DNA of 38,359 nucleotides, taken from NCBI GenBank assembly GCA_910575775.1, contig CAJTEY010000038.1, positions 1-38,359 of the forward strand, written 5' to 3'. The translations under genes were made by a program, and so were the position numbers. The notes below the pieces were generated by a model. The model had not been told where the DNA came from. It worked only from the letters and a program-made list of their open reading frames with translations, and ran no database searches. Shown piece after piece: positions 25,197 to 33,021 of the stretch (the stretch's first letter is position 1; each line of letters begins with the position of its first letter). Source of the DNA: Lachnospiraceae bacterium. GTDB taxonomy: Bacteria; Bacillota; Clostridia; Lachnospirales; Lachnospiraceae.

Positions 25197-26216
25197 ATGA
25201 GAGCAACTATCAAAGACGTAGCCAAGGCCGCCGGAGTATCCCGGACAACCGTATCATTCATCATCAACAATAAACCTGTCTCTATTTCCCAGTCTACTCG
25301 TGAGAAAGTGCTGCGCGTTATAAAGGAATTAGACTACCGCCCGAATCAGCTGGCAGTAAGCCTCGCAACAAATACCACAAATACCATTGGACTGATACTC
25401 CCCGACTCTACTAACCCGTTCTTTGCGATATTGTCTCACCATATCGAGGAGCAGATACGAAAATATAATATTTCTGTTATTATCGGCAACACGGATGGCG
25501 ATCCGAATACAACACGGGAATATCTGCAGCTATTTGCTGACAAACATGTGGACGGCATTATTCTTGCACAGTTAGATTTTGAAGATGAAACTGAAACTAC
25601 TGCCTGCCAGGCATTTATGAGCAATATGGAAGTTCCCATCGTCTATATAGACCGTGTTGCAAACGATTTTGGCTACCATTCCACCATCGAAGTCGACCAG
25701 GTTCAGATTGGCTATCTTGCCACAAAGCATCTCTTAAACCTGGGGCATCGCAAAATCGGCTGTGCCTCCGGCGCCATCAATCTGACCGTCAACAGACAGC
25801 GTTTTGAAGGATACAAAAAAGCCATTGCAGAATACGGTCTGACGCCTAATCCGAATTTTTTATATTGCGATTCTCTTTCTATCGAATGCGGCCGCAAGGC
25901 CCTTCCCTGCCTGCTGGGGCAGAATGTCAGTGCTATTTTTGCTTTCAATGATATGATTGCGTATGGAATCTATCGGGAATGTCACAACTATAATCTATCG
26001 ATTCCAAACGATCTCTCCATCGTTGGTGTGGATGACATAGAATTTTCCGAAATTCTCAAGCCGCCGCTCACTACTATTGCACAGCCAATCAAAGAAATTG
26101 CTGTCCATGCAGTCGATGCCCTATTAAAACTTATCAATAAATCGAATGAAGGAAGCAATCACATACTTCTGCAGCCTATGTTAAAAGTCAGAGGGAGTAC
26201 CGTATCTTTAAAATAG
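25197..26216 (+). CDS. LacI family transcriptional regulator
   Basis: DNA-binding sugar-responsive repressor, 339 residues. The N-terminal helix-turn-helix and hinge are clear (TIKDVAKAAGVSRTTVSFIIN, then KVLRVIKELDYRPNQLA), followed by a periplasmic-binding-protein-like effector domain (GLILPDSTNPFFA, VDDIEFSEILKPPLTTIAQP). An in-frame ATG at 25188 touches AAAGGA directly, whereas the ATG at 25197 is 9 nt away, so the latter is chosen. It is divergent from the BMP/GH3/RbsDK operon with CCGG-centred operators between, so it probably represses that operon and itself. The inducer is unknown, perhaps ribose or the imported glycoside. Confidence 0.93.
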   Translation: MRATIKDVAKAAGVSRTTVSFIINNKPVSISQSTREKVLRVIKELDYRPNQLAVSLATNTTNTIGLILPDSTNPFFAILSHHIEEQIRKYNISVIIGNTDGDPNTTREYLQLFADKHVDGIILAQLDFEDETETTACQAFMSNMEVPIVYIDRVANDFGYHSTIEVDQVQIGYLATKHLLNLGHRKIGCASGAINLTVNRQRFEGYKKAIAEYGLTPNPNFLYCDSLSIECGRKALPCLLGQNVSAIFAFNDMIAYGIYRECHNYNLSIPNDLSIVGVDDIEFSEILKPPLTTIAQPIKEIAVHAVDALLKLINKSNEGSNHILLQPMLKVRGSTVSLK

Positions 26217-26266
26217 TCAAATTTATTTTCTTAGCAGGTTTGGCGCCCTATTTATCAAAAAGTTAA

Positions 26267-26298
26267 AGGCCTGTAAACAATCATGTCTACAGGTCTTT
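26267..26298 (+). terminator. Terminator of the LacI-type gene
   Basis: AGGCCTGTAAACA and TGTCTACAGGTCT pair (one G-U, one mismatch) around ATCA, about 50 nt past the stop codon. Only a short T-stretch follows, so efficiency may be moderate. Confidence 0.55.
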
Positions 26299-26310
26299 AC
26301 CAAAATTTTC

Positions 26311-26406
26311 TCAATCATCATCGCTTTCCATGCTCCACACGGCTTCTTGCTCTCCGCTGGTCGCCCGGATAATGGTTTCATATGGCACAAGTTTAGTATT
26401 CGTCAT
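26311..26406 (-). pseudogene. Remnant of a conjugative-transposon HTH_16-type gene
   Basis: A 31-codon frame whose first part, LVPYETIIRATSGEQEAV, matches the start of the HTH_16 (Tn916-like conjugative transposon) regulators as I know the family. The similarity then breaks off (WSMESDDD, stop), so most of the gene is missing. Its ATG overlaps the TGA of an upstream minus-strand frame (26403-26516, ending QNSGNYTDAAGVRRDFS) as ATGA. That is a coupled arrangement typical of element genes; I do not recognise the upstream fragment. Identification rests on a short motif. Confidence 0.5.
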
Positions 26407-26599
26407 GAAAAATCGCGCCGTACTCCGGCAGCGTCCGTATAGTTCCCCGAATTCTGGATTTGGTAAAAAAACGGAACGGCAATGATCTCGGAATGGGAAG
26501 CATCATTGTCCTGCTCTCACCTCTTCTGATGATATAGAATACTGGTGTCAGTAGTAACAGTTTTCCCACATTGCCACCTCCCGGTATGCGATTGTCTTT
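26407..26599 (-). other. Decayed element sequence downstream of the MATE gene
   Basis: The stretch holds several short overlapping minus-strand frames. One begins at a GTG near 26563 behind GGGAGG and reads on to 26393 (about 57 codons). Another ends at 26403 with coding-looking residues. A third crosses two TGA codons. I cannot tell which was the original gene. Together with the HTH_16 scrap it looks like degraded transposon sequence. Confidence 0.35.
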
Positions 26600-27931
26600 C
26601 TAATTACATTTTATTGTTCTGTGATAAATAAAAAATGAAATAATTGCTGTAATAAATTCAGCCACCCAAAAAGCATTCCATACGCCGACTGCTCCAAAAA
26701 GTTTGCTAAACAAAAATGCGGACGGAATGATAATGATAATATAACGGCATAGTGAGATAATCAATGACGGCATCCCCTTTCCCAATCCCTCTAACGCACC
26801 TGATGACGTTACAGAAACGGCTGAAACAAGAAAGCCTGCACTAATAACACGGAGTGCAATTTCCCCGGTATGAATTGTTTCCGGCACATGAGTAAACAGG
26901 TTTATTAGTTGACCGGGAATGAGTACACATATAATAGTGCCTAAAACCATAATTACACTACTCATGCAAAGAACAATATTATAAATTTCCTTAACACGCT
27001 TTTGTTCGCCAGCTCCATAATTATAACCAATTAAAGGACGCATTCCTTGAATGATACCATTAGCAGGAAGATATAGGAAGGTCTGCAATTTATAATAAAT
27101 TCCTAAAATTAAAATATATACCTCTGAATATGAGGACAGAATGGAATTTAGTGCCGAAATTAAAACAGATGGTAAAGCCATATTTAAAGTTGCGGGGATA
27201 CCAACAAAATACAGTTTAGAAGCTGTCTTTTTATCAAAAGCAAGAAATTGTCTGCTAATGCGAATACGAATAGGGCGCATAAAGTAGATAACTAAATAGA
27301 TAACAAGCGTTATAGTCTGTCCAATACCGGTTGCCAATGCTGCTCCCTCTATTCCCATTGCAGGGAGAAAACCAATCCCAAAGATAAGCACTGGGTCTAA
27401 GATAATATTTGCGATACACCCACACATCATACTTATCATGGTTACTTTCATATTACCTACGGCTTGGAATATTTTTTCAAATGTTCCGCCTAGAATAATG
27501 ATAAAAGTAAAAGAAAAGGCTATAACAGAATATCGAATGCCGAAATCAATAACTGGTTCTGATGATGTAAATACTCTTAAAAAAGTTGGAATAATAGAAA
27601 TTACACTAACTGTAATAACGATACTATGTATAACAGCAAATGCCACGCCTTGTGTAGCTGCCATATTTGCCCTTGAATATTCTTCTGTACCCAGATAAAA
27701 AGCTATTGCTGCGTTAATTCCGATGGCAAAGCCAATAGCAACAGCATTGATAAAATTCTGAACAGGAAAGACTAATGACAATGCCGTCATAGCGTCCTCA
27801 CTAATTTGGGCTACAAAAAAGCTATCGACAATGTTATATAAAGAATTTACCAACATTGAGAGTACCATAGGAAGTGACATTGATAAAATTAACGGCAATA
27901 CAGGTTTTTCTTTCATAAATTTTTCGTCCAT
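26600..27931 (-). CDS. MATE family efflux protein
   Basis: Cation-coupled multidrug exporter in the cytoplasmic membrane, 443 residues and about 12 TM helices. Typical motifs are PLILSMSLPMVLSMLVNSLYNIVDSFFV near the N terminus, the mirrored segment in the second half (FLYLPANGIIQGMRPLIGYNYGAG) and GCIANIILDPVLIFG. The frame stays open to 28063, but the ATG at 27931 has GGGAGG 7 nt upstream. The DNA is more AT-rich than the sugar genes, in line with acquisition with the neighbouring TetR/ABC genes. Expression is probably controlled by the attenuator and small leader frame upstream. The substrate cannot be told from sequence. Confidence 0.9.
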   Translation of the reverse strand: MDEKFMKEKPVLPLILSMSLPMVLSMLVNSLYNIVDSFFVAQISEDAMTALSLVFPVQNFINAVAIGFAIGINAAIAFYLGTEEYSRANMAATQGVAFAVIHSIVITVSVISIIPTFLRVFTSSEPVIDFGIRYSVIAFSFTFIIILGGTFEKIFQAVGNMKVTMISMMCGCIANIILDPVLIFGIGFLPAMGIEGAALATGIGQTITLVIYLVIYFMRPIRIRISRQFLAFDKKTASKLYFVGIPATLNMALPSVLISALNSILSSYSEVYILILGIYYKLQTFLYLPANGIIQGMRPLIGYNYGAGEQKRVKEIYNIVLCMSSVIMVLGTIICVLIPGQLINLFTHVPETIHTGEIALRVISAGFLVSAVSVTSSGALEGLGKGMPSLIISLCRYIIIIIPSAFLFSKLFGAVGVWNAFWVAEFITAIISFFIYHRTIKCN

Positions 27932-27944
27932 TTTAATTCCTCCC

Positions 27945-27977
27945 TTAATTTGCAAGCATAAAAGTTGTGATTGGCAT
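27945..27977 (-). CDS. Putative 10-residue leader peptide MPITTFMLAN
   Basis: A short frame with an excellent ribosome binding site (GGAGG at 27989-27985, 7 nt from the ATG). Its stop codon is followed at once by the GGGAGG of the MATE gene. Position and size suggest a leader whose translation tunes access to the MATE start site, as known for inducible resistance genes. There is no proof that it is translated. Confidence 0.45.
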   Translation of the reverse strand: MPITTFMLAN

Positions 27978-28020
27978 CGTATATCCTCCAAAATTTGATA
28001 AGCATTTTCTGAATTATAAC

Positions 28021-28097
28021 AACAAAAAGCCACACAGCTATCATACTGATAACTGTGTGGCAAAAAGATGACATATCAATCCGGAAAAGTCCACACA
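28021..28097 (-). promoter_or_regulatory. Transcription attenuator in the MATE leader
   Basis: On the minus strand a 15-bp stem with 3-nt loop (28061-28029; arms beginning GCCACACAG and ending CTGTGTGGC) is followed by TTTTTGTTGTT, a strong intrinsic terminator between promoter and gene. Upstream, TGTGTGG (28097-28091) repeats the 3' arm and can pair with the 5' arm CCACACA to form an antiterminator. This three-segment design is the classical layout of an attenuator. Confidence 0.7.
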
Positions 28098-28111
28098 AAT
28101 TTTACAAAAGA

Positions 28112-28140
28112 ATTATAAGGATATTTTTTTTACTTGTCAA
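28112..28140 (-). promoter_or_regulatory. Promoter of the MATE gene
   Basis: Consensus boxes TTGACA (28140-28135) and TATAAT (28117-28112) on the minus strand have a 17-nt spacer. Such a strong promoter ahead of a terminator is consistent with control by attenuation. Confidence 0.88.
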
Positions 28141-28251
28141 TGTTTTTTAGCAATGTTAGGTTTTGGTTGCGTGTGGGAATGCGTCTTAGTGATTGTATTT
28201 TGGGGAAATGCCAATGCCATAGAAAAAAATCAGCAAAATTTTTTTGATCCA

Positions 28252-28280
28252 TTGACAAATTCTCTGATTTAAAGTATCAT
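28252..28280 (+). promoter_or_regulatory. Promoter of the TetR-type gene
   Basis: TTGACA (28252-28257) and TATCAT (28275-28280) are 17 nt apart. The start site would fall inside the repeats described next. Confidence 0.8.
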
Positions 28281-28306
28281 ATAACAGCAATATATAACAG
28301 TGTTAT
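28281..28306. promoter_or_regulatory. Candidate TetR operator
   Basis: ATAACA-G-TGTTAT (28294-28306) is a palindrome with 6-bp arms. An additional half-site ATAACAG lies at 28281-28287. It covers the transcription start of the regulator gene, so autorepression is likely. Confidence 0.55.
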
Positions 28307-28323
28307 GTCCGGGGAGCAGGATA

Positions 28324-28944
28324 ATGAGCGAAGCAGAGCAGACAACACTACACTTAATTCTTTCAGCCGCTATGCAGGAATTTCTTGAAAAAGGCTATAA
28401 GTCTGCTTCCTTGCGGAATATTGTCAAAACAGCAGGCGTAACGACAGGCGCGTTTTATGGCTACTATGACAGTAAAGAAGATTTATTTGAAGCACTGGTA
28501 GGCGAACACTACAGCTTTTTACTGAAACGCTTTTGCAAAGCCCAAAAAGAATTTGCAGAAATCCCGCTGGAGGAGCAACCCGACAATCTTACCTCTACTT
28601 CCGGCGAATGTATGTATGAAATGCTCTTGTATGCCTATGAACACTTGAACGAATTTAAGCTCATACTTTGCTGTTCGGAGGGAACACGTTTTTCAAAACT
28701 GATTGATGAAATGGTTGAAATAGAAACAAAAGGAACACATGATTATTTAATGGTTCTTGAAAAGTTAGGCAGACCTGCGCCGCCCATTGATGAACGGTTG
28801 GAGCATATCTTGATTACAGGAATGTTTAATACTTTTTTTGAGCTGATTATACATGAAATGCCACTTGAAGAAGCAAAGCACTACTTGGAAGAAATGAGAG
28901 CTTTCTATACTGCCGGGTGGATGAAAATTATGGGGCAACAATAA
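28324..28944 (+). CDS. TetR/AcrR family transcriptional regulator
   Basis: One-component repressor, 206 residues. The N-terminal helix-turn-helix domain is clear (AAMQEFLEKGYKSASLRNIVKTAGVTTGAFYGYYDSKEDLFEALV, about residues 15-62). The C-terminal ligand domain is helical and variable. The frame begins at 28300, but the ATG at 28324 has GGGGAG 7 nt upstream. It is divergent from the MATE gene and upstream of the ABC pair in the same direction, so it probably controls the ABC genes and itself. The ligand is unknown. Confidence 0.9.
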   Translation: MSEAEQTTLHLILSAAMQEFLEKGYKSASLRNIVKTAGVTTGAFYGYYDSKEDLFEALVGEHYSFLLKRFCKAQKEFAEIPLEEQPDNLTSTSGECMYEMLLYAYEHLNEFKLILCCSEGTRFSKLIDEMVEIETKGTHDYLMVLEKLGRPAPPIDERLEHILITGMFNTFFELIIHEMPLEEAKHYLEEMRAFYTAGWMKIMGQQ

Positions 28945-28974
28945 ATCGAACAAGTTCGATTGCAAAAAATTGCA

Positions 28975-28997
28975 AGGGCATTTTGCCCTATAATTTT
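28975..28997 (+). terminator. Weak terminator after the TetR-type gene
   Basis: AGGGCA-TTT-TGCCCT, then ATAATTTTTA. The stem is short and the T-run not immediate, so partial read-through into the ABC genes is plausible. Confidence 0.45.
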
Positions 28998-29115
28998 TAC
29001 GCATAGGTTAGTTATTTCTAACTTTATAAAGGCAGCGCTTCCCGGGATAAGGATATTCGAGGGCGGTCATTCTGTCCTCATATCATAAAAAATTTTCAAG
29101 TAGGAGGTTTTATCA

Positions 29116-30945
29116 ATGAAAAAACAGTCAAATCTATCAAGACTGATGGGCTATGCCGGAGGGCATAAGATTTTAACCTATCTATCTTGGGTATTGTCTG
29201 TAATGAGTTCGCTGCTTTCTCTTGTACCTTTTTGGTATATATGGCGTATCATTCACGACATACTGGAGGTTTCCCCGGACTTTTCACAGGCGGGGAATGT
29301 CACAGGCTACGGCTGGTCTGCGGTATTGTTTGCGGTTATCTCTATTGTTGTCTATATAGCCGCTTTGATGTGTTCGCACATGAGCGCGTTCCGGATTGCC
29401 GCAAATATCAGAAAAGAACTTATGCGCCATATTACAGCCTTGCCGCTTGGAGTAACGGAAAAGTATGGAAGCGGAAAATTGCGGAGAATCGTAAATAGTT
29501 CCAGTGTTGCTACGGAAACATATCTTGCACACAGGCTTCCCGACAAAGCGGGGGCGATTGCCACCCCCATAGGGCTGCTTTTCCTGTTGCTTGCCTTTGA
29601 CTGGCGGTTAGGCCTTTTAAGCCTTGTTCCCGTCTTGCTTGGTTTTCTGATTATGATGAAAATGACCGGGAAAGACATGGAAAAGCGAATGGAGCAATAT
29701 CAAAACGCGCTTGCCGATATGTCAAATGAAGCCGTTGAATATGTGCGGGGCGTACCCGTAGTAAAAACTTTCGGGTAGACAATCTTTTCTTTCAAACGCT
29801 TCAAAGACGCGATAGACAATTACGAAACATGGGTAATCGCATACACAAAGGGGCTGCGCCTGCCTATGATGTTCTATACAACGGCAATTAACGGCGTATT
29901 CGCGTTTCTGATTGCCGGGGGCATTCTCTTTACAAGGGGCGGCGTAACAAATGAACTTCTGTTAAACCTCATCTTCTATATTGTGATTACGCCCGTCATT
30001 GGTACGACGCTCACCAAAATTATGTTTATGAGCGAGGACGCAATGATTGTAAGCGACGCAATTAACAGGATTGATGAAGTGCTGAACAAAAAACCATTAT
30101 CTGAAAGCAGCGTGAATAATATTCCTAAAAATAATGGAATTACATTGGAACACGTTAGTTACGCTTATGACAAGGAATCGCAAGCGATTCCGAAGAAAAA
30201 CGCGCTCAATGATGTATCTCTTTCCATAGAGCCGGGGCAGACGGTTGCATTGGTAGGAGCGTCCGGCGGCGGTAAGACAACGCTTGCAAATATCGTCACA
30301 AGATTTTTTGACCCGGGGGAGGGGCGTGTACTGATAGGGAATATCGACATACGCGACATTCCGAAAGAAACATTGATGAATAAGGTATCTTTTGTATTTC
30401 AGAACAGCCGCCTTATTAAAGCGTCCATATTGGAAAATGTGCGTATGGCAAAACCTAACGCCACACGCGAAGAAATCGCCCATGCTCTGGAAGCTGCACA
30501 ATGTTTGGATATTATTGAAAAATTACCGAATGGCATTGATACGGTTGTCGGAACAAAAGGTGTGTACCTGTCCGGCGGTGAACAGCAAAGAATAGCGATT
30601 GCCCGCGCAATTTTAAAAAACGCGCCTATCCTGATTCTTGATGAAGCGACCGCGTTTGCCGACCCCGACAATGAGGTGCGCGTACAGCAGGCTTTATCCG
30701 CTCTTTCAAAAGGAGAATCAGCGGATTCTCCCAGAAAGACCGTCATTATGATTGCACACAGACTGTCATCAATCGCAGACGCGGATTGCATTTATGTCCT
30801 GCAAGACGGTGAAATTGTGGAAAGCGGCACACATAGCGGACTGATAGAGAGAAACGGCATATTTACAAAAATGTGGAAGAATTATTCCGAAGCGGCAGAA
30901 TGGAAGATTTTGAATGAAAATAAAGGATTGGAGGTAAACGCATGA
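29116..30945 (+). pseudogene. ABC transporter (TM + ATPase half-transporter) with in-frame amber codon
   Basis: Reads as one 609-residue half-transporter in a single frame, interrupted only by TAG at codon 221 (29776-29778) in VVKTFG-stop-TIFSFKRF. The residue expected there is probably Gln, a one-base CAG-to-TAG change. The N-terminal part carries the membrane domain. After the stop come the last TM helices and a complete ATPase: Walker A GASGGGKTT, signature LSGGEQQRIAIARA, Walker B ILILDEATAFADPDNE, switch His IAHRL. AGGAGG precedes the ATG. The ATAFADPDNE variant resembles YbtP/IrtA-type siderophore-linked ABC proteins. The stop overlaps the next gene's start (ATGA). No good ribosome binding site precedes the ATG at 29866, so function would need amber read-through or a suppressor. 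Confidence 0.82.
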
Positions 30946-32672
30946 TTAAGACATTGCAAAGACGTTTTGCGTTATCAAGACAGGGGGCTGTCGATTTGAT
31001 AAAAGGCTGTATTGCTTGTGTAGCACAGGATATATCCTTTATGCTTCCTGTCGGGCTGCTCTATTACTTTGTCATTGATACCATGAACGGGAACGTAAAT
31101 GGAAGCCGCGTTGCGTTCTATGCGGCTGGTGTGTTGGTTTGCTTATGCCTTATCTTTATTGTGACCTGGTTTCAATATAACGCTACTTACTTAGCCACTT
31201 ATGTGGAAAGCGGTGTAAGGCGTATATCCTTAGCAGAACAGCTCCGCAAAATCCCGCTGTCCTTTTTTGGAAAAAAAGACCTTGCCGATTTGACTAATTC
31301 AATTATGGGCGACTGTGCTACTCTTGAACAGGCATTTTCCCATTATGTACCCGCATTGGCAGGCTCCCTTATTTCCACAACGCTGATTGCAGTCTGCCTT
31401 TTTGCTTACGACTGGCGCATGGCTCTTGCGGCGGTTTGGGTTTTACCGATTGCATTTACAATCACATTCTTTTCAGCCCGCATACAGGAATACTTTAACC
31501 GTAAATCAGTAGCGGCAAATGTCGCGCTTGAAAGCGGCGTACAGGAGTGTATCGAAAGTTTACAGGACTTAAAGGCGAACAATGCGGAGGAAAGCTATCT
31601 GAAAGGGCTTGGCAAAAAAATTGACTATGTGGAAAAGCGGCACATTATAACAGAGCTTGGAACTGCCCTTTTTGTTGTTTCCTCTACGCTGATATTAAAG
31701 TTTGGGATTGCTACGGTTGCGCTTGTAGGTTCTGCACTGCTTATTCGTGGGGAAATTGATATTCCGCTGTTCTTCATGTTTCTGCTTGTGGCTTCAAGGC
31801 TGTATGCACCGCTTGAGGGCGCATTGCAAAATCTTGCTGCGGTAATCTCCACCAAAACGAACATAAACCGCATGAATGAAATCCTTGACCAGCCTATTCA
31901 GACAGGAACTCATAGGGTAACAAATAAAGGCTATGATATTGTGTTCGACCATGTAGGGTTTGCTTATAATACCGGGGAAACCGTATTGAAAGATGTGTCC
32001 TTTACGGCTAAACAGGGAGAAGTTACCGCCTTAGTCGGACCGTCCGGCGGCGGCAAAACTACGGTATCACGTCTTGCCGCGCGGTTTTGGGACATAAACA
32101 GAGGAAAAATCACTGTCGGCGGTATGGATATATCGAAAATAGAGCCGGAAACCTTGCTGTCGCTGTACTCTATCGTATTTCAAGATGTGACACTGTTTAA
32201 CAACACAATCATGGAGAATATCAGAATAGGCAGAAAGGACGCAACCGACGAAGAAGTGATTGCAGCGGCAAGACTGGCAAATTGTGAAGAATTTGCGGCA
32301 AAGCTCCCGGGCGGGTATCACAGTATGATTGGTGAAAATGGCTGCGAACTGTCCGGCGGGGAAAGGCAGCGAATTTCAATCGCCCGCGCTTTCCTCAAAA
32401 ATTCCCCTATCATCTTACTTGATGAAGCAACGGCAAGCCTTGATGTGGAAAACGAAACATTGATACAGGCTGCTTTGTCAAGGCTGATAAAGGATAAGAC
32501 CGTACTTGTTATCGCCCACCGTATGCGTACCGTAAGCGGCGCGGATAAAGTAGTTGTGCTTTCAAACGGTACGGTTGCCGAACAGGGAACGCCGGAAGAA
32601 CTGATGGACACGGGCAGGATTTACCCGCATATGGTAAAACTGCAAATGATTAGCAGGGATTGGGGGATTTAA
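30942..32672 (+). CDS. ABC transporter, TM and ATPase domains (partner half-transporter)
   Basis: Membrane half-transporter of 576 residues. The N-terminal TM domain spans about 1-310, and the C-terminal ATPase has Walker A GPSGGGKTT, signature LSGGERQRISIARAFL, Walker B IILLDEATASLDVEN and switch His IAHRM. It starts inside the stop of the upstream half-transporter (ATGA), so the two would form a heterodimer. The pair layout and sequence style resemble the YbtPQ/IrtAB group (type IV exporter fold, some importing iron chelates), but a drug or peptide exporter is also possible. Its partner carries a premature stop, so this subunit may be orphaned or may form a homodimer. Confidence 0.88.
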   Translation: MIKTLQRRFALSRQGAVDLIKGCIACVAQDISFMLPVGLLYYFVIDTMNGNVNGSRVAFYAAGVLVCLCLIFIVTWFQYNATYLATYVESGVRRISLAEQLRKIPLSFFGKKDLADLTNSIMGDCATLEQAFSHYVPALAGSLISTTLIAVCLFAYDWRMALAAVWVLPIAFTITFFSARIQEYFNRKSVAANVALESGVQECIESLQDLKANNAEESYLKGLGKKIDYVEKRHIITELGTALFVVSSTLILKFGIATVALVGSALLIRGEIDIPLFFMFLLVASRLYAPLEGALQNLAAVISTKTNINRMNEILDQPIQTGTHRVTNKGYDIVFDHVGFAYNTGETVLKDVSFTAKQGEVTALVGPSGGGKTTVSRLAARFWDINRGKITVGGMDISKIEPETLLSLYSIVFQDVTLFNNTIMENIRIGRKDATDEEVIAAARLANCEEFAAKLPGGYHSMIGENGCELSGGERQRISIARAFLKNSPIILLDEATASLDVENETLIQAALSRLIKDKTVLVIAHRMRTVSGADKVVVLSNGTVAEQGTPEELMDTGRIYPHMVKLQMISRDWGI

Positions 32673-32673
32673 C

Positions 32674-32721
32674 ATGAATGCCGAATGGATAATATGCCCC
32701 ATGCCGCTTCACACTATATAA
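32674..32721 (+). pseudogene. Remnant start of a Cys-rich KTR-domain gene
   Basis: Directly after the ABC stop and behind GGGGG lies a 15-codon frame starting MNAEWIICP. This is the usual beginning of the small cysteine-rich KTR proteins of Tn916-like conjugative transposons (xxEWxxCPxCxxKTR). Similarity ends at about 32700 and a stop follows, so only the first nine codons remain. The break marks the right edge of the element-derived block. The match is short. Confidence 0.5.
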
Positions 32722-32802
32722 ATATTTGTTGTAATAACCCCCTGTTTGGAAGGAGGCCGCTGAAAAACATACTGTTTTCAAAATTAAAATTCAAATACAC
32801 AC

Positions 32803-32844
32803 AAAAAAATCCACCCGTTTCAATTATTCTGGTGGATTTTTTGT
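32803..32844. terminator. Bidirectional terminator
   Basis: AAAAAATCCACC and GGTGGATTTTTT form a stem with a long loop and T-runs on both strands. It lies between the plus-strand ABC genes and the minus-strand ABC/MATE genes, and would end both. Confidence 0.8.
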
Positions 32845-32864
32845 GATCCGAATAAAATTTCCGA

Positions 32865-33021
32865 TCATTCCTGCTCCAGCTTACCGATATAAAGCTGATA
32901 ATACATCCCCTTCTTCGCCAGCAGGCTCTCATGGTTCCCCCGTTCCACAATCCGCCCGTGATCCAGTACCATGATCACGTCCGAGGGTCGCCCCCATGCT
33001 CTTCTTATTTCCCGCTTTCAT
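32865..33021 (-). pseudogene. ABC transporter partner gene, internally deleted remnant
   Basis: The start ([13 protein letters not shown] at 33021, overlapping the end of the intact ABC gene) runs after about 12 codons into the end of an ABC ATPase in another frame: [20 protein letters not shown] followed by [12 protein letters not shown] and stop at 32865. Start and end are out of frame by one base. About 1.7 kb that would encode the TM domain and most of the ATPase is gone. The junction lies near 32985. This was the second subunit of a heterodimeric exporter. Confidence 0.8.

Noticed and set aside
27913..28098. 61-codon frame across the MATE leader
   Set aside because: It begins at a TTG without ribosome binding site, passes through the terminator hairpin and ends inside the MATE gene in another frame. 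I treat the region as attenuator RNA.
29866..30945. Second half of the interrupted ABC gene as an independent gene
   Set aside because: No ribosome binding site precedes the ATG at 29866, it would start between TM helices, and the homology is continuous in the same frame before the TAG. One broken gene is the better reading.
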